A stretch of 64,000 nt of DNA, taken from positions 310,001 through 374,000 of the forward strand of contig NZ_CANMZW010000001.1 in NCBI RefSeq assembly GCF_947502445.1. Direction: 5' to 3'. Positions within the stretch are counted from its first letter, which is position 1. Each line of letters starts with the position of its first letter. A program made the position numbers and the translations under genes. Of this stretch, positions 18,722 through 28,472 are shown one piece after another. The notes beneath the pieces were generated by a model. The model made no database searches. It was given only the letters and a program-made list of their open reading frames with translations, and was not told where the DNA came from. This DNA comes from an uncultured Brevibacillus sp. Its GTDB lineage: Bacteria > Bacillota > Bacilli > Brevibacillales > Brevibacillaceae.

Positions 18722-18755
18722 TTGCTTGGATAAATGAGTCCTCTGATCCTGGAGG

Positions 18756-18888
18756 TTTGGCGTAGCCCAAGTTTTTTAACGTATAGGAATTTATAAGCGC
18801 GACGCTTACGAATTCCGGAGCGCATGGGAACTTTCCGCGAAAACGCGGGCGCTCATCCTTGAGGAGGCCTCGATAGAGGTTTTCTTAA
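18756..18888 (+). repeat. dispersed hairpin repeat, copy B (between T-box and hisS)
   Basis: The segment starts with GGCGTAGCCCAAGTTTTTTAA, then a large imperfect palindrome (GGAATT-ta-TAAGCG / CGCTTA-cg-AATTCC), then AACGCGGGCGCTC and the hairpin GAGGCCTCGATAGAGG followed by TTTTCTTA. The last ~28 bp match copy C at 43196-43250 exactly. It ends 16 bp before the hisS start codon, after the T-box terminator. It could act as a second regulatory element or be an inserted mobile repeat. Confidence 0.65.
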
Positions 18889-18904
18889 AAGACATGGAGG
18901 TTCG

Positions 18905-20191
18905 ATGGGAATGACAAGAATTCAGATCCCTCGCGGTACACAGGATATCATGCCTGGTACGGTAGAGCTTTGGCACTATATTGAGGCCAAAGCACGAGAT
19001 CTTTGCCGCCGCTCCAATTATGCGGAGATACGTACTCCGCTATTTGAGAGCACAGAGTTGTTCCAGCGCGGGGTAGGCGAAACGACGGATATTGTGGAAA
19101 AGGAGATGTACAGCGTAGCCAATCCGCGGAGTACAGATGCACTGACACTCCGCCCTGAGGGTACAGCTGGCGTCGTCCGCTCCTACGTTGAAAACAAATT
19201 GTACGGCGTGCCGAACCAACCGACAAAGCTGTACTATTTGGGTCCAATGTTCCGTCACGAGCGCCCACAAGCGGGACGCTACCGCCAGTTTGTTCAGTTT
19301 GGGGCTGAAGCAATTGGTTCAAGCGATCCAGCGATTGATGCGGAAGTCATTGGTCTGGCTATTCGCTTGTATCAGGAGCTGGGACTGACTGGACTGAGCG
19401 TGGAGCTGAACAGTGTTGGTACACTTGAGGATCGTGCTCGTCATCGCGAGCATTTGCTGGCTCACTTGAACGGGGTTCGCTCAGAGCTTTGCGAGGATTG
19501 TCAATCTCGTATTGACCGAAATCCGCTTCGTGTCCTCGACTGCAAGAACGAAAAATGCAAGTCGCTGACCAAGGATGCTCCGTCCATTCTCGATTATTTA
19601 AGCGAAGAGTCTGCGGCGCATTTTGAAGCAGTAAAAGGCTATTTGACAGCACTGGATATTCCGTACCACGTGAATCCGCGTCTGGTTCGTGGATTGGATT
19701 ATTACACGCTGACTGCATTTGAAATCAAAATGGCCGAGATCGGTGCGGTGGAAACCTTGTGTGGTGGCGGACGATACAACGGTCTGGTTGCAGAGCTGGG
19801 CGGAGACGATATGCCTGGCATTGGCTTTGCACTCAGCATCGAGCGCTTGCTGCTCGCTTTGGAAAAGCAAGGTGTCCAGCTGCCAATTACGGGAGGCATC
19901 GACTGTTTCGTAGTAGTGCAATCACCAGAAGCCAAAACAGCCGCTTTCGTATTGGTGGATCAATTGCGTCGCGCGGGCATCTCTGCTGAGCTCGACTATC
20001 TGGATCGCAAAATGAAAGCACAGCTGAAGCAAGCCGATCGATTGTCTGCCCGTTTTACGGCAATCATTGGCGAAACAGAGCTGGCGAACGGCACTGTTGT
20101 CTTAAAGGAAATGGCTACAGGTGAGCAGCAGGAGATCAAGCAAGATGAGCTTGTTGTCGCACTGAATGAAAAAAGAAACCATACGAACTAA
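18905..20191 (+). CDS. hisS: histidyl-tRNA synthetase
   Basis: HisRS charges tRNA-His. The 428-residue class II synthetase has the N-terminal 'IPRGTQDI' start, motif 2 (MFRHERPQAGRYRQF), the histidine-A region LVRGLDYYT, and motif 3 (GIGFALSIERL), then a C-terminal anticodon domain. ATG 18905 lies 4 bp after GGAGG; the second ATG at 18911 has better spacing (10 bp) and may be the true start. aspS follows after 24 bp. Expression should depend on the T-box leader, with the inserted repeat lying between. Confidence 0.95.
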   Translation: MGMTRIQIPRGTQDIMPGTVELWHYIEAKARDLCRRSNYAEIRTPLFESTELFQRGVGETTDIVEKEMYSVANPRSTDALTLRPEGTAGVVRSYVENKLYGVPNQPTKLYYLGPMFRHERPQAGRYRQFVQFGAEAIGSSDPAIDAEVIGLAIRLYQELGLTGLSVELNSVGTLEDRARHREHLLAHLNGVRSELCEDCQSRIDRNPLRVLDCKNEKCKSLTKDAPSILDYLSEESAAHFEAVKGYLTALDIPYHVNPRLVRGLDYYTLTAFEIKMAEIGAVETLCGGGRYNGLVAELGGDDMPGIGFALSIERLLLALEKQGVQLPITGGIDCFVVVQSPEAKTAAFVLVDQLRRAGISAELDYLDRKMKAQLKQADRLSARFTAIIGETELANGTVVLKEMATGEQQEIKQDELVVALNEKRNHTN

Positions 20192-20215
20192 AACAACCGA
20201 GTGGGGGATATCAAA

Positions 20216-22006
20216 ATGTCTTGGCAATATCGAACCGTAGAATGCGGAAAAGTAACCAAAGAACACGTAGGACAGGAAATCGTACTGAATGGATGGGTAC
20301 AAAAGCGTCGTGACCTCGGAGGCGTTATTTTCATTGACTTCCGCGACCGTACTGGTATCGTGCAAATCGTATTCAACCCGGAGCATGACAAAGCAGCATG
20401 GGAGAAAGCTGACAAGGTTCGCAGTGAGTATGTTCTGGTTGTAAAAGGTAAAGTGGTAAATCGCTCTCCAGAAGCGATTAATCCGAAGCTGGTAACTGGT
20501 GAAATCGAGGTTCACATCGATGACATCCAAATCTTGAATGAAGCGAAAACGCCTCCTTTCCAAATCGAAGACGATATCGATGTAGATGAGCAGGTTCGCT
20601 TGAAATACCGCTATCTTGACCTTCGCCGTCCGGAAATGCAGCGCTCTCTGTTGCTTCGCAGCAAGGCATCGAAAGCATTCCGCGATTTCCTGGACGAAAA
20701 CGACTTCGTGGAAGTAGAAACACCAATGCTGACAAAGAGCACACCTGAAGGGGCGCGTGACTATCTCGTTCCATCTCGCGTGCATCCAGGCGAATTCTAC
20801 GCACTGCCGCAATCGCCACAGCAATTCAAGCAGCTTCTGATGGTATCCGGCTTGGAGCGTTACTATCAAATCGTACGCTGCTTCCGTGACGAAGACTTAC
20901 GTGCTGACCGTCAGCCTGAATTTACACAGGTGGACATCGAGACCTCTTTCCTGTCGATGGAAGAAATCTTGCCGATGATGGAAAAGATGGTCGCTCACGT
21001 ATTCAAGCAAACACTTGGTGTTGATGTTCCAACTCCATTCCCACGCCTGACTTACGCTGATGCGATGGGACGCTACGGCTCTGACAAGCCAGATGTGCGC
21101 TTTGGCATGGAGCTGACAGATGTTGCAGACATCGTAGCAACTAGCGATTTCAAGGTTTTTGCAAGTGTGGTAGCAGGCGGTGGCCAAGTAAAAGCGATCA
21201 ACGCAAAAGGCTGCGGTCACTACTCCCGCAAAGAGGCAGACGATCTGCAAAAGTTCGCAGCCCGTTATGGTGCCAAAGGTCTCGCTTATATCGGCTTTAA
21301 AGATGGCGAGGTAAAAGGGCCAATCGCCAAGTTCTTTAAAGAAGAAGAGATTAACGAATTGAAAAACCGCCTGGCTGTAGAAGAAGGCGACCTGCTCTTG
21401 TTCGTTGCTGACAAACCAAAAGTAGTAGCTGATGCGCTGGGTGCTCTTCGCTCCAAGCTGGGCGCTGAGCTCGGTCTGATCGACCAAAGCAAGTTCGCGT
21501 TCCTGTGGGTTGTTGACTTCCCGCTCCTGGAGTGGGATGAAGACGCGAAACGTTATGTCGCACTGCACCATCCATTCACTCGTCCAAAAGACGAAGACCT
21601 GCACCTATTTGACACTGATCCAGGTCAAATCCGCGCTCAAGCGTACGATATGGTCCTGAACGGCTATGAGCTCGGTGGCGGCTCCATGCGGATTTACAAG
21701 CGCGACGTACAAGAAAAAATGTTTGCCGCACTTGGCTTCACACCAGAAGAAGCGCGTGCACAGTTTGGTCACCTGCTGGATGCATTCGAATACGGAACGC
21801 CTCCACATGGTGGTATCGCGCTTGGTCTGGACCGCTTGATCATGCTTTTGGCTGGACGCACGAACCTGCGCGAAGTGATTGCATTCCCGAAAACAGCAAG
21901 CGCAAGCGACCTGATGGTTAATGCACCAGATGTAGTTGCTCCAAAGCAATTGGAGGAGCTCTCCATCGCCACTACAGTAACAGAAGAGGAAAAGGTAGAA
22001 GCGTAA
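20216..22006 (+). CDS. aspS: aspartyl-tRNA synthetase
   Basis: AspRS charges tRNA-Asp. The 596-residue product is the bacterial type: an N-terminal OB-fold anticodon domain ([21 protein letters not shown]), a class II core with motif 2 ([18 protein letters not shown]), the bacteria-specific GAD insertion of about 120 residues, and motif 3 ([10 protein letters not shown]). ATG 20216 has a GGGGGAT site, preferred over GTG 20201 which lies 15 bp upstream and without its own site. It is cotranscribed with hisS from the T-box promoter. Confidence 0.96.
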   Translation: MSWQYRTVECGKVTKEHVGQEIVLNGWVQKRRDLGGVIFIDFRDRTGIVQIVFNPEHDKAAWEKADKVRSEYVLVVKGKVVNRSPEAINPKLVTGEIEVHIDDIQILNEAKTPPFQIEDDIDVDEQVRLKYRYLDLRRPEMQRSLLLRSKASKAFRDFLDENDFVEVETPMLTKSTPEGARDYLVPSRVHPGEFYALPQSPQQFKQLLMVSGLERYYQIVRCFRDEDLRADRQPEFTQVDIETSFLSMEEILPMMEKMVAHVFKQTLGVDVPTPFPRLTYADAMGRYGSDKPDVRFGMELTDVADIVATSDFKVFASVVAGGGQVKAINAKGCGHYSRKEADDLQKFAARYGAKGLAYIGFKDGEVKGPIAKFFKEEEINELKNRLAVEEGDLLLFVADKPKVVADALGALRSKLGAELGLIDQSKFAFLWVVDFPLLEWDEDAKRYVALHHPFTRPKDEDLHLFDTDPGQIRAQAYDMVLNGYELGGGSMRIYKRDVQEKMFAALGFTPEEARAQFGHLLDAFEYGTPPHGGIALGLDRLIMLLAGRTNLREVIAFPKTASASDLMVNAPDVVAPKQLEELSIATTVTEEEKVEA

Positions 22007-22044
22007 TAGAACTTGCAGAGCTGCATTGCTCTTTGATACATTGG

Positions 22045-22246
22045 TAATACTTAAAGTCAAAGCCCTGCGATGTTCGTGACCTCCGATAGTTTTGAGCCAC
22101 AAAGTTTTTTTAGGGAGTTTTTCGTCCGTTATTGTAAAGACATGCCTCCAACGAGTGGACGTCTGTAACAGTTCGGCAAGACACCCACCTGCGATGAGCA
22201 GGTTCAAAACTAAGGAGCAACACGGCATAATGGGGCTCCTTTTTTC
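22045..22246 (+). ncRNA. ssrS: 6S RNA
   Basis: 6S RNA mimics an open promoter and holds sigma-A RNA polymerase in stationary phase. The transcript proper probably runs from about 22058 to 22246. Its ends pair (AAAGCCCTG near 22059 with TGGGGCTCC near 22231), and the central conserved blocks are typical of Bacillus 6S-1: AACGAGTGGACG, ACACCCACCTGC and GCAGGTTCAAAACTAA. It ends in a T run. An extended -10 box (TGG-TAATAC, 22045-22050) lies directly before. The aspS-6S-tcdA location equals that of B. subtilis bsrA. Confidence 0.88.
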
Positions 22247-22308
22247 TCTTGAATCCTACTTTTCCGATTGACAATAATCTCGTGTACGAATGAAAGGTGA
22301 CTTTTGCG

Positions 22309-23064
22309 ATGCTTCATCAATTTTCCCGTTGTGAATTGGCTTTCGGTCCCGAAGGTTTGGAAAAAATGAAAAATAGCCGCGTGGCAGTCCTTGGCGTCGG
22401 CGGAGTTGGCTCCTTCACAGTAGAAGCTCTCGCGCGGACTGGTGTCGGCAAGCTGGTTTTAGTGGACAAGGATGCCGTAGACATTACGAACATTAACCGC
22501 CAAATTCACGCAACACTGAATACGGTTGGGCAAAAAAAGGCAGAGCTGATGAAAGAACGCATCGCGACAATTAACCCGGAGTGCGAGGTAGTCACGCTCA
22601 ACATGTTTTACAATGCCGAAACAGCTGATCAGTTTTTCGCGCATGAGCTGGACTACATCGTAGATGCGATGGATACGATGTCTGCCAAGCTGCATTTGAT
22701 CCAAGAAGCAAAACGACGTGGCATTCCTATTATCTCAAGCATGGGTGCAGCGAACAAAATGGACCCGACGCGCTTCGAGGTTGCGGATATTTCACAGACG
22801 AGCTATGATCCGATTGCCAAGGTCATTCGTCGTGAGCTGCGTAAAAATGGTATTTACAAAGGCGTCAAGGTCGTATACTCGAGAGAAATTCCTGTTACCG
22901 TACGTTCGGATGTACGTGAGCAAATCGTTTCCAACCCGAATTCACCGATTAGTAAAGTGAGGCAGCCTCCAGCGAGTAATGCTTTTGTACCATCTGTTGC
23001 TGGATTGATTCTGGCCAGCGTCGTTGTACGCGATTTGTTGGATTGGCAGCCGGCAAAAGGATAG
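22309..23064 (+). CDS. tcdA: tRNA threonylcarbamoyladenosine dehydratase
   Basis: TcdA (YrvM, CsdL-like) is an E1-like enzyme that closes t6A37 in tRNA to the cyclic ct6A form using ATP. The 251-residue product has the adenylation-domain signature VAVLGVGGVGSFTVEALAR near the N-terminus and DITNINRQ. ATG 22309 matches the family start (MLHQFSR) and has an AAAGGTG site upstream; GTG 22297 overlaps that site. The next gene rarA begins 8 bp after its stop. E1-like proteins have many roles, but the family start and genomic place make TcdA likely. Confidence 0.9.
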   Translation: MLHQFSRCELAFGPEGLEKMKNSRVAVLGVGGVGSFTVEALARTGVGKLVLVDKDAVDITNINRQIHATLNTVGQKKAELMKERIATINPECEVVTLNMFYNAETADQFFAHELDYIVDAMDTMSAKLHLIQEAKRRGIPIISSMGAANKMDPTRFEVADISQTSYDPIAKVIRRELRKNGIYKGVKVVYSREIPVTVRSDVREQIVSNPNSPISKVRQPPASNAFVPSVAGLILASVVVRDLLDWQPAKG

Positions 23065-23072
23065 TGTGAACT

Positions 23073-24431
23073 ATGAATGATCTATTTTCGTTTGCTTACG
23101 ACCAGCAGGAAGGCGGCAAACAAAAACCATTAGCCGCTCGGATGAGGCCGAAGTCCATTCAGGAAGTCATTGGACAGTCTCACATCTTGGCTCCTGGAAA
23201 ACTGTTGCGCCGTGCGATTGAAGCCGATCAGGTGTCCTCTGTCATTTTTTACGGGCCTCCGGGTACCGGAAAAACGACGCTTGCAAAAGTGATTGCCCGC
23301 TCGACCCGAACTCATTTTTCAGAGTTAAATGCGGTAACGGCAGGCGTAGCGGACATTCGCAAGGTAGTGGACGCGGCCAAGGAACGACTGGTCATGGACC
23401 AACAAAGAACGACCCTGTTTGTGGACGAGATTCATCGCTTTAACAAGTCCCAGCAGGATGCCCTTCTTCCGTATGTGGAAGAAGGAACGATTACACTCAT
23501 AGGCGCGACGACCGAAAATCCGTTTTTTGAGGTGAATCCTGCGCTTTTGTCTAGATCGCAAATTTTTTCCCTTCAGCCCCTCAACCACGAGGAATTGAAG
23601 CAGGTACTGGATCGTGCCCTCGCGGATGAAGAAAACGGATTGGCAGAGCTGTCCGTTACGGTTGAACCAGAAGCGGCAGAGCATCTGATCCAATATGCGG
23701 AGGGTGACGCGCGCCGATTGCTCAATGCATTGGAGCTGGCTGTGACTACGACAAGACAAGGCTCAGATGGCTGCATCACAGTAACACTGGATGTAGCAGT
23801 GGAGTCCATTCAGCGCAGAGCCGTCCGGTATGACAAAAGCGGGGATAACCATTACGATACGATTTCTGCTTTTATCAAATCGATACGGGGATCTGATCCG
23901 GATGCCGCACTCTATTGGCTGGCAAGAATGATTGATGCGGGTGAGGACGCACGGTTTATTTCACGCAGGCTCGTCATTTCTGCTTCCGAAGATATCGGAA
24001 ATGCCGATCCACAAGCCATCACCGTGGCTATTTCGTGCTTTCAGGCAGTTGAGCTGGTAGGAATGCCAGAGGGTAGAATTCCTTTGGCACAGGCAACAAC
24101 GTATTTAGCCACTGCTCCCAAAAGTAACGCGGCATACAACGGCATCAATTCTGCCCTGGATCGGATTCGGACGGATGGTCACAAGCAGGTGCCAATCCAT
24201 TTGCGCGACTCTGCTTATAAAGGGGCAGCAAAGCTGGGACACGGTCAGGGTTATCTGTATCCGCACAATTATCCGTATGGCTACGTGCCACAACAGTATC
24301 TGCCTGACGGTGTAAACTATTCGTTCTACCAGCCAAAGGATCACGGTTATGAAAGGCATATCCGCCGCTTCCAGGAAGAGCGCCAGAAGCTCGACGGGCG
24401 TGGTTTGCCGAAGAAAAACTCCCCCGAATAA
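23073..24431 (+). CDS. rarA: replication-associated recombination protein A (RarA/MgsA)
   Basis: RarA is a clamp-loader-like AAA+ ATPase that acts at stalled replication forks. The 452-residue product has Walker [10 protein letters not shown], Walker [16 protein letters not shown], sensor 1 GATTENPF, and the C-terminal MgsA tetramerisation domain containing the '[14 protein letters not shown]' stretch and the characteristic tail [17 protein letters not shown]. It is translationally close to tcdA. It is convergent with a 57-residue gene. Confidence 0.94.
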   Translation: MNDLFSFAYDQQEGGKQKPLAARMRPKSIQEVIGQSHILAPGKLLRRAIEADQVSSVIFYGPPGTGKTTLAKVIARSTRTHFSELNAVTAGVADIRKVVDAAKERLVMDQQRTTLFVDEIHRFNKSQQDALLPYVEEGTITLIGATTENPFFEVNPALLSRSQIFSLQPLNHEELKQVLDRALADEENGLAELSVTVEPEAAEHLIQYAEGDARRLLNALELAVTTTRQGSDGCITVTLDVAVESIQRRAVRYDKSGDNHYDTISAFIKSIRGSDPDAALYWLARMIDAGEDARFISRRLVISASEDIGNADPQAITVAISCFQAVELVGMPEGRIPLAQATTYLATAPKSNAAYNGINSALDRIRTDGHKQVPIHLRDSAYKGAAKLGHGQGYLYPHNYPYGYVPQQYLPDGVNYSFYQPKDHGYERHIRRFQEERQKLDGRGLPKKNSPE

Positions 24432-24441
24432 GGGGGAGTCG
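24413..24441 (-). terminator. terminator at rarA/small gene junction
   Basis: ACTCCCCC and GGGGGAGT arms with a 6-base loop. On the minus strand it is followed by TTTTTCTT, so it mainly serves the small gene that ends at 24447; it overlaps the rarA stop codon. Confidence 0.75.
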
Positions 24442-24446
24442 ACCAA

Positions 24447-24620
24447 TTAAGTACGTACGTTTCCGCCTGGTTTGTTCGGCAAGTCGCCATTTTCATTTGG
24501 CTGCTTGCTTTGCTCACTGGCTCCGTAGCGGGCTTTGTGGGCAATCGTGCCAGCCGGTTGGTCGTACAAGGTTTCGGACGGGTGATTACGTCCCCGTTCT
24601 CGGCGTTTGTTTGTTGCCAT
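24447..24620 (-). CDS. 57-residue small hydrophilic protein
   Basis: A short gene with an ATG start and a strong AGGGGGGTGAAAG ribosome-binding site 7 bp upstream, followed by its own terminator. The product (57 residues) begins MATNKRRERGRNHPSETLY and is rich in Asn, Gln, Gly, Arg and Lys, with no membrane helix or signal peptide, so it is probably disordered. The composition recalls small spore-associated proteins, but no SASP motif is present and I cannot name a family. Confidence 0.7.
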   Translation of the reverse strand: MATNKRRERGRNHPSETLYDQPAGTIAHKARYGASEQSKQPNENGDLPNKPGGNVRT

Positions 24621-24723
24621 TATGCTTTCACCCCCCTAAGATGCTAGTGTGTCCTTGCAGCGCCAAGTCATGTAGGCATGAAGGGAAGTGGGTAGAACGA
24701 AATAAAGAGGAGAGTTGTTACAT

Positions 24724-25143
24724 ATGAAGATTTCGACGAAAGGACGTTATGGGCTGACAATCATGATGGAGTTGGCCAATCGTTGCGGAGAAGGACCGAC
24801 TTCATTGCGGAGCATCGCCCAGCGGCATGATTTATCCGAGCATTACCTGGAGCAATTGATTGCACCACTGCGTAATGCAGGCTTGGTAAAAAGTATTCGC
24901 GGCGCATATGGCGGCTATGTTTTAGCGAAGCAGCCAGAGGAAATTTCCGCAGGTGACGTGATTCGGGTATTGGAGGGACCGATCAGCCCAGTCGAATTTG
25001 CCGAGGAAGAGGATCCAGCAAAACGCCACCTGTGGCTGCGCATTCGCGATAGTATTTCGGCTGTTTTGGACTCCACCTCGTTGCAGGATTTGATCAGCTT
25101 CGAAGATGATGGACATGCTAATAACTACATGTTTTATATTTGA
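24724..25143 (+). CDS. cymR: Rrf2-family cysteine metabolism repressor CymR
   Basis: A 139-residue winged-helix regulator of the Rrf2 family. CymR represses cysteine and sulfur-uptake genes together with CysK in Bacillales. The sequence has the MKISTKGRYGL start, a recognition helix in 'LSEHYLEQLIAPLR' and the wing 'SIRGAYGGYVLA'. It lacks the three cysteines of the Fe-S regulator IscR, which supports CymR over IscR. ATG 24724 has an AGAGGAGAG site. iscS starts 41 bp after the stop, the usual cymR-iscS pair. Confidence 0.9.
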   Translation: MKISTKGRYGLTIMMELANRCGEGPTSLRSIAQRHDLSEHYLEQLIAPLRNAGLVKSIRGAYGGYVLAKQPEEISAGDVIRVLEGPISPVEFAEEEDPAKRHLWLRIRDSISAVLDSTSLQDLISFEDDGHANNYMFYI

Positions 25144-25184
25144 TATCCAGCAAGTAACTACAATGTTAGTAGAAGGTGAGACGA

Positions 25185-26333
25185 GTGTCTGACATGATGT
25201 ATTTTGATCACGCTGCTACGACGCCTGTCCACCCACGTGTCATTGAGGCCATGACGCCTTATTTGACACAAGTGTTCGGGAACCCATCCAGTGTGCACGG
25301 TGCTGGGCGCCAAGCGCGCCAGGCCCTTGAGCGAGCGAGAGATCAGATTGCCGCATTTATGGACGCTGATCCGCAATCGCTTATTTTCACGAGTGGTGGT
25401 ACAGAAGCAGACAATATGGCGATTATTGGCGGAGCGATGGCACAAAAAGAGCGTGGTCGACATATCATAACTTCGCAGATCGAGCACCATGCTGTCTTGC
25501 ATGCGTGTGAATATTTGGAGCAAGTCGGTTTTGAAGTGACGTATTTGCCTGTCGATGAGACGGGAATGGTGCGTCTAGCTGACCTGAAGCAAGCTGTACG
25601 GGAAGATACCGTTCTAGTGTCGATTATGTATGGCAACAACGAAGTAGGTACCATTCAGCCGATAGAAGAAATCGGTACATTTTTGCAAGAGCGCGGTATT
25701 ATTTTTCATACGGATGCTGTTCAGGCTTTTGGTGTGCTGCCTGTTCATGCCAGAGCACTTCCTGTGGACATGCTTTCCGTTTCAGCCCATAAAATTAATG
25801 GGCCAAAGGGAGTAGGTGCACTTTATTTGGCGAAAAAGGTACCAATATCGCCCATTGTGCATGGCGGCTCCCAAGAACGAAACCGCCGTGCTGGCACTGA
25901 GAATTTGGCTGGGATTGTCGGGTTTGCCGAAGCAACCAAAGTTGTTGCCGAGGAAGTGGATGAGCGTAATTCCAAGTACAACGAGATGCGAGAAGCGATG
26001 CTTGCTGTTTGGCAGGAGGAAGGCATTCGCTTTCATGTGAATGGACATCCTGAGCAGGTAATGCCGCACATTTTGAACGTCAGCTTTCCTGGTATTCATA
26101 CTGAGACGATGCTGATGAATCTGGATTTGGTTCAGGTTGCGGCAGCCAGTGGATCGGCGTGCACGTCAGGATCACTGGAGCTTTCTCACGTTTTGCAAGC
26201 GATGCACTTGGAGGACGAGATCACTCACTCGGCTATACGCTTCAGCTTTGGAATTACCAATACGGTGGCAGAAGCCAAAAAGGCTGCGCAATCAGTAGCC
26301 AAAATCGTACAGCGACTGGTTCGTGATCGTTAG
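25185..26333 (+). CDS. iscS: cysteine desulfurase (IscS/YrvO type)
   Basis: A PLP enzyme that takes sulfur from cysteine for Fe-S clusters or tRNA thiolation. The 382-residue product shows FDHAATTPVHP, the PLP lysine in SAHKINGPKG, and the active-site cysteine in SGSACTSGS. GTG 25185 has an AAGGTG site 6 bp upstream; ATG 25194 is also possible. In B. subtilis this gene (yrvO) is followed by mnmA, the tRNA 2-thiouridylase it feeds. That partner is absent here: a terminator and a chemoreceptor follow. Confidence 0.9.
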   Translation: MSDMMYFDHAATTPVHPRVIEAMTPYLTQVFGNPSSVHGAGRQARQALERARDQIAAFMDADPQSLIFTSGGTEADNMAIIGGAMAQKERGRHIITSQIEHHAVLHACEYLEQVGFEVTYLPVDETGMVRLADLKQAVREDTVLVSIMYGNNEVGTIQPIEEIGTFLQERGIIFHTDAVQAFGVLPVHARALPVDMLSVSAHKINGPKGVGALYLAKKVPISPIVHGGSQERNRRAGTENLAGIVGFAEATKVVAEEVDERNSKYNEMREAMLAVWQEEGIRFHVNGHPEQVMPHILNVSFPGIHTETMLMNLDLVQVAAASGSACTSGSLELSHVLQAMHLEDEITHSAIRFSFGITNTVAEAKKAAQSVAKIVQRLVRDR

Positions 26334-26353
26334 TTTCATCCAAAAGAGAAAAT

Positions 26354-26394
26354 AAACCGCTTGGTTTGTCGCTATGACGAGCCAAGCGGTTTTT
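26354..26394 (+). terminator. terminator after iscS
   Basis: Perfect 10-bp arms AACCGCTTGG and CCAAGCGGTT with a 18-base loop and a TTTTT tail end the cymR-iscS transcript. Confidence 0.85.
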
Positions 26395-26723
26395 GCATGA
26401 AAAGCCTTCTATCAAAACGCGGTCACTGATCTAAGAGTTGCCAGGGCGAACTTGATTAGAGGCTTAACTACTGAAAGGAAAGTAGGTAGATGTTCAAGAC
26501 CGATTTCAACACCGACCTCTACCACAACAGTTACAGGTTAAATAAACATCTGAAAGTCTAGTGAAAGTACAGTCAGATTGCTAGTGTTCAAGCAATCTGC
26601 TTCTAATTAGGAGTTGTTTTTCTTACTCACTTATGGTTAATTTTGGGGATAGGGTGAAATAGTTCCTCAGAACTAAATATAGAGACCCGATTGGTACGGT
26701 CCAGCATAAAGGGGAGGAAATAC
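26395..26723 (+). promoter_or_regulatory. 330-bp intergenic leader before the chemoreceptor
   Basis: No gene is seen here. A perfect 9-bp hairpin (CAGATTGCT/AGCAATCTG, 26574-26599) lies 125 bp before the start codon. No consensus sigma-A or sigma-D promoter was found with confidence. Confidence 0.35.
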
Positions 26724-28388
26724 ATGTTTTCCAGACGCTTCTCAATTCGGTACAAGCTCGTGTTAACGATTTTGGTTCTCACGATGCTACCGCTAATGAT
26801 TGTGGGGTTTATCCAGTTTGAAAATGCCCGTAACGCCGTATACCAGCTAACGGTATCAGATCTGCAATACATAACCGAGATGAAAGCGAGAGAGCTATCT
26901 ACTTACACCCAGGATGTGTCACAAGCGGAACAAAATAATCAAAAAATTGATGAAATCATTCGTGAGGTTGCTGAGCGTTACTACCAGCCAAATGGAATGA
27001 CAGGCTACGCCTATATATTGGATGATAAGGGTATCGCGATTTTTCACCCCGATCCGAGTGTTCACAATACTTCTCTTGCCCATGAAGGCTTTACACAGGA
27101 GATGCTGACGAAAAAGAACGGGTGGATTGAGTACGTTTTCCAGGACTTGACCAAGGTCGCTGCCTATAAACAGCTCCCCAACGGCTGGACACTCGTTATA
27201 GGCAGCTATCAGGATGACTTGTTAACATCAATTGAAAGCAGCAGACCGCTGATGTTTTTCCTCAGCCTGGTTAGCGCAATCGTTGCCTTGACTTGCGGGA
27301 TCTTCATTGTGAACAAGCTGGTAGGACCGCTAAAAGAGCTGGTTGCTGTCATGAAATCAGCAGAGACAGGCGATCTGACTCCACGGGTAACCGTTCGCTC
27401 AAGAGATGAACTGGGTGAGCTATCCGCGATGTACAACGAAATGATGGATGTATTTTGCAAAATGCTTAGCGAAGTACAGCACGTCTCACAGCAAGTAGCG
27501 GCTTCATCGGAGGAATTGACGGCAAGTGCAGCAGAAAGTGCCCGTGCTTCTGAGCAGATCTCGACAGCATCCACTGAAATCGCGAATGGATCTGAACAGC
27601 AAAAGCAGACCGTGCTGGAAACAACGCGCTTCCTGCAGCGGATGGGTAACGATATTCAACAAGTAGCAGCATCTACAGATCGAGTAAATGAAGACGCTTC
27701 CCAAGCATTCGAATTGGCTCAGGATGGCGAAGGCAAATTAAAAGAGCTCGTTTCTGAGATGGATCAAATCGCGAAGGACGCTCATGAGACTGAAATGGTC
27801 GTACGTGAATTAGGATTGCAGTCTGAAAAAATTATGGGAATCATCTCGATCATCCGGCAAATTTCTGATCAAACCAATCTGCTTGCTTTAAATGCGGCAA
27901 TTGAGGCTGCGCGGGCAGGGGAGCAGGGGCGGGGCTTTGCTGTCGTCGCGCAAGAGGTCCGAAAGCTGGCTGAACAGTCAGGGCAAGCTGCTGAAGAAAT
28001 TGCCACCCTGATTCATTCGATTCACAGAGATATTCAGCAGGCTGTAGAGGCGATTGGAATGACAACAGGCTCAGTCCAGGAAGGACGAGACGGAGTGGAG
28101 ATGGCAGGTGTGAGCTTCCAGCAAATTTTAGTCGCGGTTCAGGATGTAAGTCAGCAGGTACACCGTATGAATCAGGCAGCACGGACCATTCATCAGGATA
28201 CACAGCAGTTGGTCGTGAATGCAGACTTGATATCGGAGCTGGCAGAAACCGCAGCAAATGACACGCAGGAGGTAGCGGCAGCTTCGGAGCAGCAATCTGC
28301 AACAACGGAGGAAATGACAGCAGCAGCTGAAACCTTGGCCCAAATGGCGGAGCGGTTGTCAGAACAAGTAAAACGATTTACAATTTAA
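26724..28388 (+). CDS. methyl-accepting chemotaxis protein
   Basis: A 554-residue chemoreceptor. It has an N-terminal membrane helix (about 11-31), a compact extracellular Cache-type sensor (about 35-170, with TGYAYILDDKGIAIFHPDP), a second helix (about 172-195), a HAMP domain, and a long coiled-coil signalling domain. The signalling hairpin is typical: SDQTNLLALNAAIEAARAG and 'QGRGFAVVAQEVRKLAEQ'. ATG 26724 has a GGGGAGGAAA site. The ligand cannot be told from sequence; the sensor resembles small-organic-acid-binding single Cache domains. It is flanked by terminators, so it is a single-gene unit. Confidence 0.92.
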   Translation: MFSRRFSIRYKLVLTILVLTMLPLMIVGFIQFENARNAVYQLTVSDLQYITEMKARELSTYTQDVSQAEQNNQKIDEIIREVAERYYQPNGMTGYAYILDDKGIAIFHPDPSVHNTSLAHEGFTQEMLTKKNGWIEYVFQDLTKVAAYKQLPNGWTLVIGSYQDDLLTSIESSRPLMFFLSLVSAIVALTCGIFIVNKLVGPLKELVAVMKSAETGDLTPRVTVRSRDELGELSAMYNEMMDVFCKMLSEVQHVSQQVAASSEELTASAAESARASEQISTASTEIANGSEQQKQTVLETTRFLQRMGNDIQQVAASTDRVNEDASQAFELAQDGEGKLKELVSEMDQIAKDAHETEMVVRELGLQSEKIMGIISIIRQISDQTNLLALNAAIEAARAGEQGRGFAVVAQEVRKLAEQSGQAAEEIATLIHSIHRDIQQAVEAIGMTTGSVQEGRDGVEMAGVSFQQILVAVQDVSQQVHRMNQAARTIHQDTQQLVVNADLISELAETAANDTQEVAAASEQQSATTEEMTAAAETLAQMAERLSEQVKRFTI

Positions 28389-28406
28389 GACGAGTGCGCA
28401 ATCGTG

Positions 28407-28440
28407 AAATCCACTTTGACGTAAAAGTGGATTTTTCTTT
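28407..28440 (+). terminator. terminator after the chemoreceptor gene
   Basis: AATCCACTT and AAGTGGATT arms with an 8-base loop and TTTTCTTTTC tail. Confidence 0.85.
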
Positions 28441-28472
28441 TCTATGCAAGGTTCAAGTTAGGAGGCGGTAGG

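Noticed and set aside
20102-22228. Long minus-strand frames opposite aspS and the 6S RNA
   Set aside because: These are mirror frames of a conserved gene and an RNA gene, without starts or domains.
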